Shown here: piece after piece, positions 1 through 8,095 of the stretch
Layout: each line of letters begins with the position of its first letter
Numbering within the stretch: position 1 is the stretch's first letter
Assembly: GCA_025964695.1 (NCBI GenBank)
Contig: JAOPYK010000170.1
Span: forward strand, 1 to 64,000
DNA from: Streptosporangiaceae bacterium
GTDB taxonomy: Bacteria > Actinomycetota > Actinomycetes > Streptosporangiales > Streptosporangiaceae
Reading direction: 5' to 3'
Length of the DNA stretch: 64,000 nucleotides
Translations under genes and position numbers: made by a program
The notes under the pieces: generated by a model
What the model was told of the DNA's origin: nothing
The model's database searches: none
Seen by the model: the letters and a program-made list of their open reading frames with translations, nothing else

Positions 1-419
1 GCGCCAACCGGGGTGACGAGATCTTCCGCGAATGCGATGACGTCGACACGGCCACCGCCGTGCTCACGCTCGACGACGGCACCATCGCCGTCGTTTCGGC
101 CACCCGCTACAACGCGGCCGGTTACGATGTCCGGTTCGAGGCGCTGGGCTCGAAGGAGAGCATCGTCGCCGGCCTGGACAGTCACACGCCCCTGACCTCA
201 GTGGAGGGCAGTGCGTGCGGGACACCGTACGGCGGGTTCCTGGAGCGCTTCGCCGACGCCTATGACGCCGAGCTGCGCGCCTTCACCGAGATGGTCGCGG
301 GGGGCACGGACAGCCCATGCCGGCCGGAGGAGGCGCTGGAGGCCCTCTACGTGGCGGAGGCCTGTGACATCTCACGGCACGAGGGCCGTGCCGTCGAGCT
401 CGCCGAGGTGCGCCGGTGA
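1..419 (+). CDS. Gfo/Idh/MocA-family oxidoreductase, C-terminal part (inositol dehydrogenase-like)
   Basis: The gene is cut by the window edge; 138 residues are visible, reading in frame from base 3. They form the end of the C-terminal alpha/beta substrate domain. The segments SHTPL, FLERFADAYDAEL and PEEALEALYVAEAC align by eye with SHTPV-like, FMGRFAAAYRAEL and PEEGLHALEIALAC in the oxidoreductase at 5956-6933, so these are paralogues. Family members oxidise myo- or scyllo-inositol with NAD, the first step of inositol breakdown. The N-terminal Rossmann domain lies outside the window. The TGA stop overlaps the GTG start of iolE, which begins a chain of translationally coupled iol genes. The inositol assignment rests on context; related sugar dehydrogenases share the fold. 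Confidence 0.85.
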   Translation, partial: ANRGDEIFRECDDVDTATAVLTLDDGTIAVVSATRYNAAGYDVRFEALGSKESIVAGLDSHTPLTSVEGSACGTPYGGFLERFADAYDAELRAFTEMVAGGTDSPCRPEEALEALYVAEACDISRHEGRAVELAEVRR

Positions 420-1294
420 ACAGGATCGCCGGAGCGCCCATCTCGTGGGGCGTGTGCGAAGTGCCCGGCTGGGGTCATCAGCTCGGGGCCGCCCGGGTGC
501 TGGCCGAGATGCGGGAGCTGGGACTGGCCGCGACCGAGTTCGGCCCCGACGGCTTCCTGCCCGCAGATCCGGCCGGACGCCGGGAGCTGCTCGCGGCCCA
601 CGGCCTGAAGCCGGTCGGAGGTTTCGTCCCGGTCGTCCTGCACGACCCTGCACGCGACCCGCTGCCCGAGATCCACCGCGCCCTGGACTCCTTCGGGGCC
701 GCCGGTTCCCTGGTGCTGGCGGCGGCGACCGGCCAGGACGGGTACGACGCGCGGCCCGTGCTCGACGCGTCGGCCTGGCGGACGCTGCTGGCCAACCTCG
801 ACGCGATCGCGGCGCGCGCGGCGGCCCGCGGGGTACAGGCCTCGCTGCATCCGCACGTCGGCACGGTCATCGAACGGTACGAAGAGGTGCGCCGGGTGCT
901 GGACGGGTCGGGGATCCCGCTCTGCCTCGACACCGGCCATCTGCTCATCGGCGGCACCGACCCGCTGGAGCTGGCCCGTACCGCGACCGGCCGGATCGCG
1001 CACGTGCACCTCAAGGACGTCGACGCCGGGCTGGCCGGCCGGGTCCGGACCGGTGAACTCGCCTACACGCAGGCCGTGGGCGCCGGGATGTACCGGCCCC
1101 TCGGCGCGGGGGACATCGACATCGCCGGCATCGTCGGTGCCCTGGAGGGCGGGGGCTACCAAGGCTGGTACGTCATGGAGCAGGACACCGTCCTGCGGGC
1201 CGAGCCCGGCCCCGGCGCGGGCCCCGTGGCCGACGTCCGGGCCAGCGTGGACTTCCTCGGCGGCCTCACCGTACCGGGCGGGCGGCCGACATGA
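416..1294 (+). CDS. iolE: Inosose dehydratase-like TIM-barrel protein (IolE)
   Basis: This 292-residue protein belongs to the sugar phosphate isomerase/epimerase (xylose isomerase-like TIM barrel) family, at the usual IolE length. IolE dehydrates 2-keto-myo-inositol to 3D-(3,5/4)-trihydroxycyclohexane-1,2-dione. Visible features are the opening APISWGVCEVPGWG, LHPHVGT at about 144-150, CLDTGH at 170-175, HVHLKDVD at 196-203 and YVMEQD near 254. These are the places where the family puts its metal-binding His, Asp and Glu residues. The GTG start shares bases with the preceding TGA, and the stop overlaps the ATG of iolC (ATGA). The neighbours iolC, iolB and iolD supply the following steps, which makes IolE more likely than a generic epimerase. 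Confidence 0.83.
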   Translation: MNRIAGAPISWGVCEVPGWGHQLGAARVLAEMRELGLAATEFGPDGFLPADPAGRRELLAAHGLKPVGGFVPVVLHDPARDPLPEIHRALDSFGAAGSLVLAAATGQDGYDARPVLDASAWRTLLANLDAIAARAAARGVQASLHPHVGTVIERYEEVRRVLDGSGIPLCLDTGHLLIGGTDPLELARTATGRIAHVHLKDVDAGLAGRVRTGELAYTQAVGAGMYRPLGAGDIDIAGIVGALEGGGYQGWYVMEQDTVLRAEPGPGAGPVADVRASVDFLGGLTVPGGRPT

Positions 1295-2235
1295 CCTTCG
1301 ACGTGATCACCATGGGCCGGGTGGGCGTCGACATCTACCCACAGCAGATCGGAGTGGGGCTCGCGGACGTCGAGACGTTCGCGAAGTACCTCGGCGGCAG
1401 CCCGACGAACGTCGCCGTCGCGGCGGCCCGTCACGGCCGCCGCACCGCCGTGATCACCAGGACCGGCGCGGACCCGTTCGGCGTCTTCATCCACCGGGCG
1501 CTGCGGGAGTACGGCGTCGACGACCGGTACGTGACGGCCGTCGAGCGACTGCCGACTCCGGTGACCTTCTGCGAGATGTTCCCGCCGGACGACTTCCCGC
1601 TCTACTTCTACCGGTACCCCAAGGCCCCTGATCTGGAGATCCACGAGGCGGAGCTGGACCTGGACGCGATCCGCGACGCCAGGATCTTCTGGGCCACGGT
1701 GACCGGGCTCTGCGAGGAGCCCAGCCGGGCCGCCACGCTCGCCGGGCTGCGGGCCCACCCGGGCACCACGGTGCTGGACCTGGACTGGCGGCCCATGTTC
1801 TGGTCCTCGCCGGAGACGGCGCGCCGATGGGTGCGGCAGGCGCTCGAACACGCGACGGTCGCGATCGGCAACCTCGACGAGTGCGAGATCGCGGTCGGCG
1901 AGCGGGACCCTCACCGGGCGGCCGCGGCGCTGCTGGACCTCGGGATGGAGCTGGCGATCGTCAAGCAGGGGCCCAAGGGCGTGCTGGCCGCCGACCGCCA
2001 CGGCGTCGTGGAGGTGCCGCCGGCGCAGGTGCGGGTCGTCAACGGGCTCGGCGCCGGGGACGCCTTCGGGGGAGCGGTCTGCCATGGGCTGCTGGCCGGC
2101 TGGGACATCCGGCGGACCATAGGATTCGCCAACGCCGCGGGCGCGATCGTGGCGTCGCGGCTGGCCTGTTCGGCGGCCATGCCGACGGCGGACGAGGTGC
2201 ACGCGTTTCAAGGCGACGGGGGGGCAGAGGCTTGA
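1291..2235 (+). CDS. iolC: 5-dehydro-2-deoxygluconokinase (PfkB family)
   Basis: This 314-residue PfkB-type carbohydrate kinase should phosphorylate 5-dehydro-2-deoxy-D-gluconate to its 6-phosphate in the cytoplasm. The first PfkB region (LGGSPTNVAVA) lies at about 34-44. The second, NGLGAGDAF with the catalytic Asp of GAGD, lies at 251-259. The early MGRVGVDIYPQQ segment is typical of IolC rather than ribokinase. It overlaps iolE by 4 bp at the start and the next gene by 4 bp at the end (TTG start inside TTGA). Length and motifs are complete and nothing suggests damage. Confidence 0.92.
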   Translation: MTFDVITMGRVGVDIYPQQIGVGLADVETFAKYLGGSPTNVAVAAARHGRRTAVITRTGADPFGVFIHRALREYGVDDRYVTAVERLPTPVTFCEMFPPDDFPLYFYRYPKAPDLEIHEAELDLDAIRDARIFWATVTGLCEEPSRAATLAGLRAHPGTTVLDLDWRPMFWSSPETARRWVRQALEHATVAIGNLDECEIAVGERDPHRAAAALLDLGMELAIVKQGPKGVLAADRHGVVEVPPAQVRVVNGLGAGDAFGGAVCHGLLAGWDIRRTIGFANAAGAIVASRLACSAAMPTADEVHAFQGDGGAEA

Positions 2236-3122
2236 TCACAGGGACGTTCGCCGACCGGATCGCGGGGCTGGTCGAGACCCGCGTGTCCCGGCCGCAGGCG
2301 ATCGCCGAGGCGTCCGCGCGGCGGGCCCGGCGCGGGACGCTGATCGGGCCGGCCGGCAGGCTCATGCTCATCGCCGCCGATCACCCCGCCCGGGGAGCGC
2401 TCGGTGCCGGGGCGAGGCCGCAGGCCATGGCCGACCGTCACGATCTGCTGGAGCGGCTGTGCGCGGCGCTGGAACGGCCGGGAGTGGACGGGGTGCTCGG
2501 CACCCCGGACATCATCGAGGATCTGCTGCTGCTGGGCGCGCTGGACGGGAAGATCGTCGTCGGTTCCATGAACCGCGGCGGCCTGGCCGGGACGTCGTTC
2601 GAGATCGATGACCGGTTCACCGCCTACGACGCGGGGCAGATCGCCGGCCAGGGGCTCGACGGCGGCAAGATGCTGCTCCGGATCGACGACGAGGACCCGG
2701 CCACCGCGCGCACCCTGGAGGCCTGTGCCCAGGCGGTGTCCGGGCTGGCCGCGCACGGCCGGATGGCGATGATCGAGCCTTTCGTGGCACGCCGGGCCGA
2801 CGGCCGCGTGCGCAACGTGCTGACCCCCGAGGCGATGATCCGGGCCATCGCGGTCGCCTCCGGGCTCGGGGTCACCTCCGCCTACACGTGGCTGAAGGTA
2901 CCGGTCGTCGACGATATGGAACGGGTGATGTCGGCCTCCACGCTACCCGCGCTGCTGCTGGGCGGTGAGGTGGCCGATGATCCGGACGCCGCGCTGGCCG
3001 GCTGGCAGCGGGCGATGCGGCTGCCGACGGTCAAGGGCCTTGTGGTCGGGCGCGCCCTGCTGTATCCACCGGATGACGATGTGACCCGTGCCGTCGACGC
3101 CGCACTGGAGGTGCTCGAGTGA
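2232..3122 (+). CDS. Cgl0159-type (beta/alpha)8 aldolase, probable inositol-pathway aldolase
   Basis: This is a 296-residue predicted TIM barrel of the Cgl0159 / deoxyribose-phosphate-aldolase-like group found in actinobacterial iol clusters. By position it should cleave 6-phospho-5-dehydro-2-deoxygluconate to dihydroxyacetone phosphate and malonate semialdehyde, the step after IolC. Visible features are AADHPARGAL near residue 50, KMLLRID near 140 and a lysine in TWLKVPVV near 220 that could form a Schiff base. I chose the TTG start because it overlaps the iolC stop (TTGA) and the protein then begins just before conserved-looking sequence. A longer frame reaching back to 1827 only shadows iolC. 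The reaction is inferred; the fold call is firmer. Confidence 0.75.
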   Translation: MITGTFADRIAGLVETRVSRPQAIAEASARRARRGTLIGPAGRLMLIAADHPARGALGAGARPQAMADRHDLLERLCAALERPGVDGVLGTPDIIEDLLLLGALDGKIVVGSMNRGGLAGTSFEIDDRFTAYDAGQIAGQGLDGGKMLLRIDDEDPATARTLEACAQAVSGLAAHGRMAMIEPFVARRADGRVRNVLTPEAMIRAIAVASGLGVTSAYTWLKVPVVDDMERVMSASTLPALLLGGEVADDPDAALAGWQRAMRLPTVKGLVVGRALLYPPDDDVTRAVDAALEVLE

Positions 3123-3991
3123 CCTACCACCTGCCCGCCGCGAGCACCGCCACCGGGCCGTACGCCCTGGAGATCACCCCGCAGAGCGCGGGATGGGAGT
3201 ACTCCGGGCTGCGGGTGCTGGAACTCGCCGCGGGCGAGGAGCATCGCTTCGAGACCGGTGAGTCGGAGATGCTCGTGCTGCCGCTGGCCGGGGCGTGCCG
3301 GGTCTCCTGCGACGGCCGGACCTTCGACCTGGAGGGCCGCGCCGGGGTCTTCTCCCGCGTCACCGACTTCGCCTACGTGCCGCGCGATGCCGCCGTCACC
3401 GTGACCAGCGCCGCGGGAGGGCGGTTCGCGCTGCCCGCCGCGCGCTGCCGCAACCGCCTCACGCCCAGGTACGGCCCGGCCGAGCAGGTCGGCGTGGAAC
3501 TGCGCGGCGCCGGCCCGGCCAGCCGCCAGGTCAACAACTTCTGTACCCCCGACACCTTCCCGGCCGACAAGCTCATCGCCTGTGAGCTGCTGACCCCGGG
3601 CGGCAACTGGTCGTCCTATCCGCCGCACAAGCACGACACCGAACGGCCCGGCGAGTGCGTGCTCGAGGAGATCTACTACTTCGAGGTCGCCCGCGGGGGC
3701 ATGGGCTACCAGCGGGTCTACGGCACGCCGGACCGGCCCATCGACGTCCTCGCGGAGGTCGGGACGGGCGACGTCGTGCTGATCCCGCACGGCTGGCACG
3801 GCCCGTCGATGGCGGCGCCCGGTTACGACCTGTACTACCTCAACGTGATGGCGGGGCCGTCGCCCGAACGGGCCTGGCTGATCTGCGATGATCCAGCGCA
3901 CGCCTGGGTGCGCGGTACCTGGGCGGCCCAGGACGTCGATCCGCGGCTTCCGATGACCTCGACGACGGACCCGGGGACGGAGAAACGATGA
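3119..3991 (+). CDS. iolB: 5-deoxy-glucuronate isomerase
   Basis: IolB is a bicupin isomerase that converts 5-deoxy-D-glucuronate to 5-dehydro-2-deoxy-D-gluconate, the substrate of IolC. The 290-residue protein has the family's second-cupin signature: YPPHKHDTERPGE near 163-175 followed by LEEIYYFEV, with GWHGPSMAAPGYDLYYLNVMAG near 225-246. The metal-binding His and Glu residues are therefore present. The start is GTG overlapping the previous stop (GTGA), and the stop overlaps the ATG of iolD (ATGA). Both domains are full length. Confidence 0.94.
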   Translation: MTYHLPAASTATGPYALEITPQSAGWEYSGLRVLELAAGEEHRFETGESEMLVLPLAGACRVSCDGRTFDLEGRAGVFSRVTDFAYVPRDAAVTVTSAAGGRFALPAARCRNRLTPRYGPAEQVGVELRGAGPASRQVNNFCTPDTFPADKLIACELLTPGGNWSSYPPHKHDTERPGECVLEEIYYFEVARGGMGYQRVYGTPDRPIDVLAEVGTGDVVLIPHGWHGPSMAAPGYDLYYLNVMAGPSPERAWLICDDPAHAWVRGTWAAQDVDPRLPMTSTTDPGTEKR

Positions 3992-5865
3992 CGACGGTGA
4001 GACTCACGGTCGGGCAGGCGATCGTCAGATTCCTGGCGCGGCAGTGGACGGAGCGCGACGGAGCCGAGCAACGGCTGTTCGCCGGGTGCTTCGGGATCTT
4101 CGGTCACGGCAACGTGGCGGGCATCGGCCAGGCACTCCTGGAAGCCCAGCAGACCGGTACCGACGACCTGCGTTACCACCAGGCGCGCAACGAGCAGGCG
4201 ATGGTGCACGCCGCCGTCGGCTACGCCCGGATGCGCGACCGGCTGTCGACCTTCGCCTGCACCACGTCGGTCGGGCCCGGGGCGACCAACATGGTGACCG
4301 GCGCGGCGCTGGCGACCATCAACCGCATCCCGGTGTTGCTGCTGCCCGGTGACGTCTTCGCCACCCGGACGGCCAACCCGGTGCTGCAGGAACTCGAGGA
4401 CCCGCGCTCCTACGACGTGTCCGTCAACGACTGCTTCAAGCCCGTCTCCCGGTTCTGGGACCGAGTCAACCGGCCCGAGCAGCTCCCGTCGGCGTTGCTC
4501 GCCGCGGTGCGGGTGCTCACCGATCCGGCGGAGACCGGTGCGGTGACCCTCGCGCTGCCGCAGGACGTCCAGGTGGAGGCCTGGGACTGGCCCGCCGAGC
4601 TCTTCGACCGGCGCGTCTGGCATGTCGCGCGGCCGGTGCCGGAGCCGGCCGCGCTCTCCCGGGCGGCCGGGTCGCTGCGGACCGCCGAGCGCCCGCTGAT
4701 CGTCGCCGGCGGCGGGGTCGTCTACTCGGGCGCCTCCGCGGAGCTGAGCGCGTTCGCCGAGGCCACCGGGATCCCGGTGGCAGAGACCCAGGCCGGCAAG
4801 GGCGCACTGCCCTGGGACCACCCGGCGGCGGTGGGGGCCGTGGGCGCCACCGGCAGCACGGCCGCGAACACGCTGGCCCGGGACGCCGACGTGGTCCTGG
4901 GGATCGGCACCCGCTACAGCGACTTCACCACCGCCTCCCGCAGCCTGTTCGGCCGCCCGGGCGTGCGGTTCGTCAACCTCAACGTGACGGCCTTCGACGC
5001 CGCCAAGCACGCGGGCGAGACGCTGGTGGCCGACGCGTGCGCCGGCCTGGCCGCGCTGGGGGAGGCGCTGGACGGCTGGTCGGTGCCGGACGCCTACCGC
5101 GCCGAGGCGCGGCGGCTCAGCGCCGGATGGAACGCGACCGTGCAGCGGGCCTTCGATCAGGGGCACGGCCCGCTGCCCGCCCAGACCGAGATCCTGGGCG
5201 CCGTCAACGAGCAGGCGGGGCCGCGCGACGTGGTGGTCTGCGCCGCCGGATCCCTGCCGGGCGACCTGCACCGGCTGTGGCGGCCCAGCGACCCCAAGGG
5301 CTACCACGTCGAATACGGCTACTCGTGCATGGGGTACGAGATCGCGGGCGGCCTCGGCGTCAAGATGGCCGATCCGACCCGCGAGGTCTTCGTGATGGTC
5401 GGGGACGGGTCGTACCTCATGATGGCCCAGGAACTGGTCACCGCCGTGCAGGAGGGGGTGAAGCTCATCGTCGTCCTGGTGCAGAACCACGGGTTCGCCT
5501 CGATCGGGAACCTGTCCGAGTCGGTCGGCGCCCAGCGCTTCGGCACCCGCTACCGCTACCGCGACCCGGTCACCGGCGGGCTGGACGGCGACGTCCTGCC
5601 CGTCGACCTCGCGGCCAACGCGGCCAGCCTCGGCGCCAACGTGCTGCGGGCGGGCTCCGTCAAGGAGTTCCGTGTCGCACTCCGCGAGGCGGTCGCCTCG
5701 GACCGGACCACGGTCGTCCACGTCGAGACCGATCCGCTCGCTCCGGCTCCCGGCAGCGACGCCTGGTGGGACGTGCCCGTCGCCGAGGTTTCGGAGCTGG
5801 CCTCCACCCGGGACTCGCGCGCACGCTATGAGAGCGACCGGCAGGCTCAGCGCCCCTACCTGTAA
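3988..5865 (+). CDS. iolD: 3D-(3,5/4)-trihydroxycyclohexane-1,2-dione hydrolase
   Basis: This 625-residue thiamine diphosphate enzyme opens the ring of the dione made by IolE, giving 5-deoxyglucuronate for IolB. The domain order is TPP-PYR (about 1-190), central TPP-M (about 215-350) and TPP-PP (about 410-580). The Glu-containing YHQARNEQAMVHAA segment near 65-80 fits the catalytic PYR glutamate. GDGSYLMMAQEL followed by VLVQNHGFASIG supplies the GDG...N Mg-TPP motif. It overlaps iolB by 4 bp and ends in TAA. The length is typical of IolD and longer than acetolactate synthase. Confidence 0.94.
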   Translation: MTTVRLTVGQAIVRFLARQWTERDGAEQRLFAGCFGIFGHGNVAGIGQALLEAQQTGTDDLRYHQARNEQAMVHAAVGYARMRDRLSTFACTTSVGPGATNMVTGAALATINRIPVLLLPGDVFATRTANPVLQELEDPRSYDVSVNDCFKPVSRFWDRVNRPEQLPSALLAAVRVLTDPAETGAVTLALPQDVQVEAWDWPAELFDRRVWHVARPVPEPAALSRAAGSLRTAERPLIVAGGGVVYSGASAELSAFAEATGIPVAETQAGKGALPWDHPAAVGAVGATGSTAANTLARDADVVLGIGTRYSDFTTASRSLFGRPGVRFVNLNVTAFDAAKHAGETLVADACAGLAALGEALDGWSVPDAYRAEARRLSAGWNATVQRAFDQGHGPLPAQTEILGAVNEQAGPRDVVVCAAGSLPGDLHRLWRPSDPKGYHVEYGYSCMGYEIAGGLGVKMADPTREVFVMVGDGSYLMMAQELVTAVQEGVKLIVVLVQNHGFASIGNLSESVGAQRFGTRYRYRDPVTGGLDGDVLPVDLAANAASLGANVLRAGSVKEFRVALREAVASDRTTVVHVETDPLAPAPGSDAWWDVPVAEVSELASTRDSRARYESDRQAQRPYL

Positions 5866-5872
5866 GGACATC

Positions 5873-5950
5873 ATGTCGATCATCGAGCACGGGCCCGGGA
5901 CGGACCCCGGCACGCGGCCACGGGTCCCGTCGTGCCCGGCGGCGGGGTGA
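5873..5950 (+). CDS. Possible 25-codon ORF between iolD and the second dehydrogenase
   Basis: A short frame opens with ATG eight bases after the iolD stop. TAAGGACATC in front of it could serve as a weak ribosome site. It encodes 25 residues starting MSIIEHGPG and ends just before the next gene, whose Shine-Dalgarno-like GGTGAGGG overlaps its stop. No family is recognisable. It could be a coupling ORF that carries ribosomes to the next start, the remnant of a longer gene, or chance. Confidence 0.25.
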   Translation: MSIIEHGPGTDPGTRPRVPSCPAAG

Positions 5951-5955
5951 GGGCG

Positions 5956-6933
5956 ATGCGCGTCGGAGTCGTCGGCCTTGGCCGGATCGGCGTCATGCAC
6001 GCCCGCCATGCCGGTGAGCTGGCCGAACTCGTCCTGGCCGACGGGGACCCGGCCCGGGCGGCCGCGGTCGCGGATCTCGGGGTGCCGGTCCGCTCGAGCC
6101 TGCAGGAACTGCTCGGGGAGGTGGACGGGGTGGTCATCGCCACCCCGACGCCCACCCATCCCGCGCTGATCCGGCAGGCGGTGCGGGCCGGAGTGCCGGT
6201 GCTGTGCGAGAAGCCGGCCGCGCTGGACCTTGGGGTGCTCAGGGAGCTGGTCCAGGACCTCAAGCGGTACGACGTGCCGGTGATGATGGGCTTCCAGCGC
6301 CGGTACGACCCCGCCTACCAGGAGCTGCGCCGGCGGGTGGCGGCGGGCCAGACCGGCCGCGTCCAGCTCGCCCGGTCCACCAGCAACGACCGTACCCCGC
6401 CCGATCCGTCCTTCCTGCCGGGCTCCGGCGGAATCTGGCGCGACCTGCTCATCCATGACTTCGACGCGCTGGCCTGGGTCCTGGGGGAACGGGTGACGGA
6501 GGTGCACGCCGCCGGATCCGTGCTGGTCGACCCGGTCTACGCCGACCACGGCGACGCCGATACGGCCACGGCCACCCTGCGGTTCGAGAGCGGCGCCCTC
6601 GGCGTGGTGACCGGGGCACGCCGCAACGGCCAGGGGTACGACTGCCGGCTGGAGGTCTTCGGCGCCCACGCCACCCTGGCGACCGGGGTGGACGGCCACA
6701 CGCCGGTCGTGTCGCTGGAGCCGGGAGCTCCCGCTCCCGCCGGCGCGCACGACGGGTTCATGGGCCGGTTCGCCGCCGCCTACCGGGCCGAGCTCGCGCA
6801 CTTCCTGCGCATCATCGCCGGGACGGCGGACAATCTGACTCCTCCCGAAGAGGGCCTGCACGCTCTGGAGATCGCGCTGGCCTGCGAACGTGCCGTCACG
6901 GAAAGGCGGCCGGTCAGCGTCACCGCCGACTGA
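5956..6933 (+). CDS. Gfo/Idh/MocA-family oxidoreductase (inositol 2-dehydrogenase-like)
   Basis: This 325-residue NAD(P)-dependent dehydrogenase probably acts on an inositol isomer. The N-terminal Rossmann motif VGVVGLGRIGVMHARH starts at residue 3. CEKPAALD near 84-91 contains the EKP lysine typical of the family, and LIHDFDALAWVLGE near 168-181 carries the family's H-D substrate-site pair. I used the ATG at 5956 because GGTGAGGG precedes it and the Rossmann strand follows at once; the upstream GTG at 5932 adds only unrelated residues. It is the second dehydrogenase of the operon, paralogous to the one cut by the left edge, so the pair may handle myo- and scyllo-inositol separately (inference). 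Confidence 0.87.
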   Translation: MRVGVVGLGRIGVMHARHAGELAELVLADGDPARAAAVADLGVPVRSSLQELLGEVDGVVIATPTPTHPALIRQAVRAGVPVLCEKPAALDLGVLRELVQDLKRYDVPVMMGFQRRYDPAYQELRRRVAAGQTGRVQLARSTSNDRTPPDPSFLPGSGGIWRDLLIHDFDALAWVLGERVTEVHAAGSVLVDPVYADHGDADTATATLRFESGALGVVTGARRNGQGYDCRLEVFGAHATLATGVDGHTPVVSLEPGAPAPAGAHDGFMGRFAAAYRAELAHFLRIIAGTADNLTPPEEGLHALEIALACERAVTERRPVSVTAD

Positions 6934-6979
6934 ACCCCGTGAGTTTTCACCCCCACCCCCCAGAGAAGGAGAACGCTCG

Positions 6980-7957
6980 ATGAGACGTACTCGGGCCACA
7001 GGTCTGGCCGCCGCCGCGCTGGCGGCGCTGCTCACGCTCAGCGCCTGCAGCAGTTCCGGCGGCAAGAAGTCCGAGACCGCGCCCGCGGCCACCGGACCCA
7101 AGATCAAGATCGCGATGATCACGCACTCGGGCCCGGGCGACACCTTCTGGGACATCGTCCAGAAGGGCGCGAAGGCCGCGGCGGGCAAGGACAACGTCCA
7201 GTTCCTGTACTCCGCCGACCCCGACGGCGGCAAGCAGTCCCAGCTGGTGCAGGCCGCGATCGACCAGAAGGTCGACGGCATCATCGTCACCCTCGCCAAG
7301 CCCGACGCCATGAAGGGCGTCCTGGCGAACGCCGCCCAGGCCAAGATCCCGGTAGTGTCCATCAACTCCGGAGCGGACGTGTCGGCCAAGCTCGGCGCAC
7401 TGGTCCACTTCGGCCAGGACGAGAAGGTCGCCGGGGAGGCGGCCGGCCGGCAGCTGAAGGCGATGGGTCTCAAGAAGGTCATCTGCGTGATCCACGAGCA
7501 GGGGAACGTCGGCCTCGAGGACCGCTGCGCGGGCGCGAAGTCGACCTTCGGCGGCTCGCTGGAGAACCTCTACGTGCAGGGCACCAACATGCCGCAGGTG
7601 AAATCGTCGATCACCGCCAAGCTGCAGGCCGGCAAGGACATCGACGGGGTGCTGACGCTGGGCGCCCCGTTCGCCAAGACGGCGGTCGACTCCGCAAAGG
7701 ACGCCGGCAGCGCCGCGAAGGTCGCCACCTTCGACATGAACAAGGAACTGATCACCGCGCTCAAGGACGGGTCGATCCAGTTCGCCGTCGACCAGCAGCC
7801 CTACCTGCAGGGCTACGAGGCCGTCGACGAGCTGTGGCTGCTCAAGACCAACGGCAACGTGCTCGGCGGCGGCCAGGCCGTGCTCACCGGCCCGGCCATC
7901 GTCACCAAGGACACGGCGGGCACGATCGAGCGGTTCGCCGACCAGGGAACCCGCTGA
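6980..7957 (+). CDS. Sugar ABC transporter substrate-binding lipoprotein
   Basis: This 325-residue periplasmic-binding-protein type 1 (ribose/inositol class) protein is anchored outside the membrane. The signal peptide MRRTRATGLAAAALAALLTL leads into the lipobox LSAC, with the lipidated Cys at residue 24. The mature part begins with a Ser/Gly/Lys linker, then IKIAMITHSGPGDTFWDIVQKGAK, the usual first strand and helix. A strong AGAAGGAG site precedes the ATG; the frame open from 6890 is upstream read-through. The location after the iol genes suggests inositol import. A strong hairpin follows the stop, before the permease. Confidence 0.92.
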   Translation: MRRTRATGLAAAALAALLTLSACSSSGGKKSETAPAATGPKIKIAMITHSGPGDTFWDIVQKGAKAAAGKDNVQFLYSADPDGGKQSQLVQAAIDQKVDGIIVTLAKPDAMKGVLANAAQAKIPVVSINSGADVSAKLGALVHFGQDEKVAGEAAGRQLKAMGLKKVICVIHEQGNVGLEDRCAGAKSTFGGSLENLYVQGTNMPQVKSSITAKLQAGKDIDGVLTLGAPFAKTAVDSAKDAGSAAKVATFDMNKELITALKDGSIQFAVDQQPYLQGYEAVDELWLLKTNGNVLGGGQAVLTGPAIVTKDTAGTIERFADQGTR

Positions 7958-7962
7958 ACCCC

Positions 7963-7993
7963 GCGGGGCGCCCCTCCCCAGGGGGCGCCCCGC
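7963..7993 (+). terminator. 12-bp perfect hairpin between binding-protein and permease genes
   Basis: The arms at 7963-7974 and 7982-7993 are perfect 12-base complements (GCGGGGCGCCCC and its reverse complement) around a 7-base loop. No T run follows. Inside a transporter operon such a hairpin usually protects the 3' end of the binding-protein mRNA or partly terminates transcription, so that the binding protein outnumbers permease and ATPase. The role is inferred; the structure is plain in the sequence. Confidence 0.75.
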
Positions 7994-8014
7994 ATCCGCA
8001 CACCGCAGAGGAGG

Positions 8015-8095
8015 ATGGACGTGAGCGGAGTGAACGACCCAGGCCCGGGACATGGTGATCGGGGCTGCGAGCCGCGGGGCGAGGAGACCGCATGA
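8015..8095 (+). CDS. Possible 26-codon leader ORF coupled to the permease
   Basis: An AGAGGAGG site leads into ATG-GAC-GTG, giving a 26-residue frame (or 24 from the GTG at 8021) rich in Gly, Asp and Glu. Its TGA overlaps the permease ATG (ATGA at 8092). The permease has no good ribosome site of its own apart from GGCGAGGAGA inside this frame. Translation of the small ORF may therefore feed ribosomes to the permease. No protein family is recognisable. Confidence 0.35.
   Translation: MDVSGVNDPGPGHGDRGCEPRGEETA

Noticed and set aside
3835-7482. Very long minus-strand open frame (over 1200 codons)
   Set aside because: It runs antisense through iolB, iolD and the dehydrogenase and has low-complexity His/Arg/Gly-rich composition, as expected from a third-codon-position GC bias. 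No family blocks or ribosome site.
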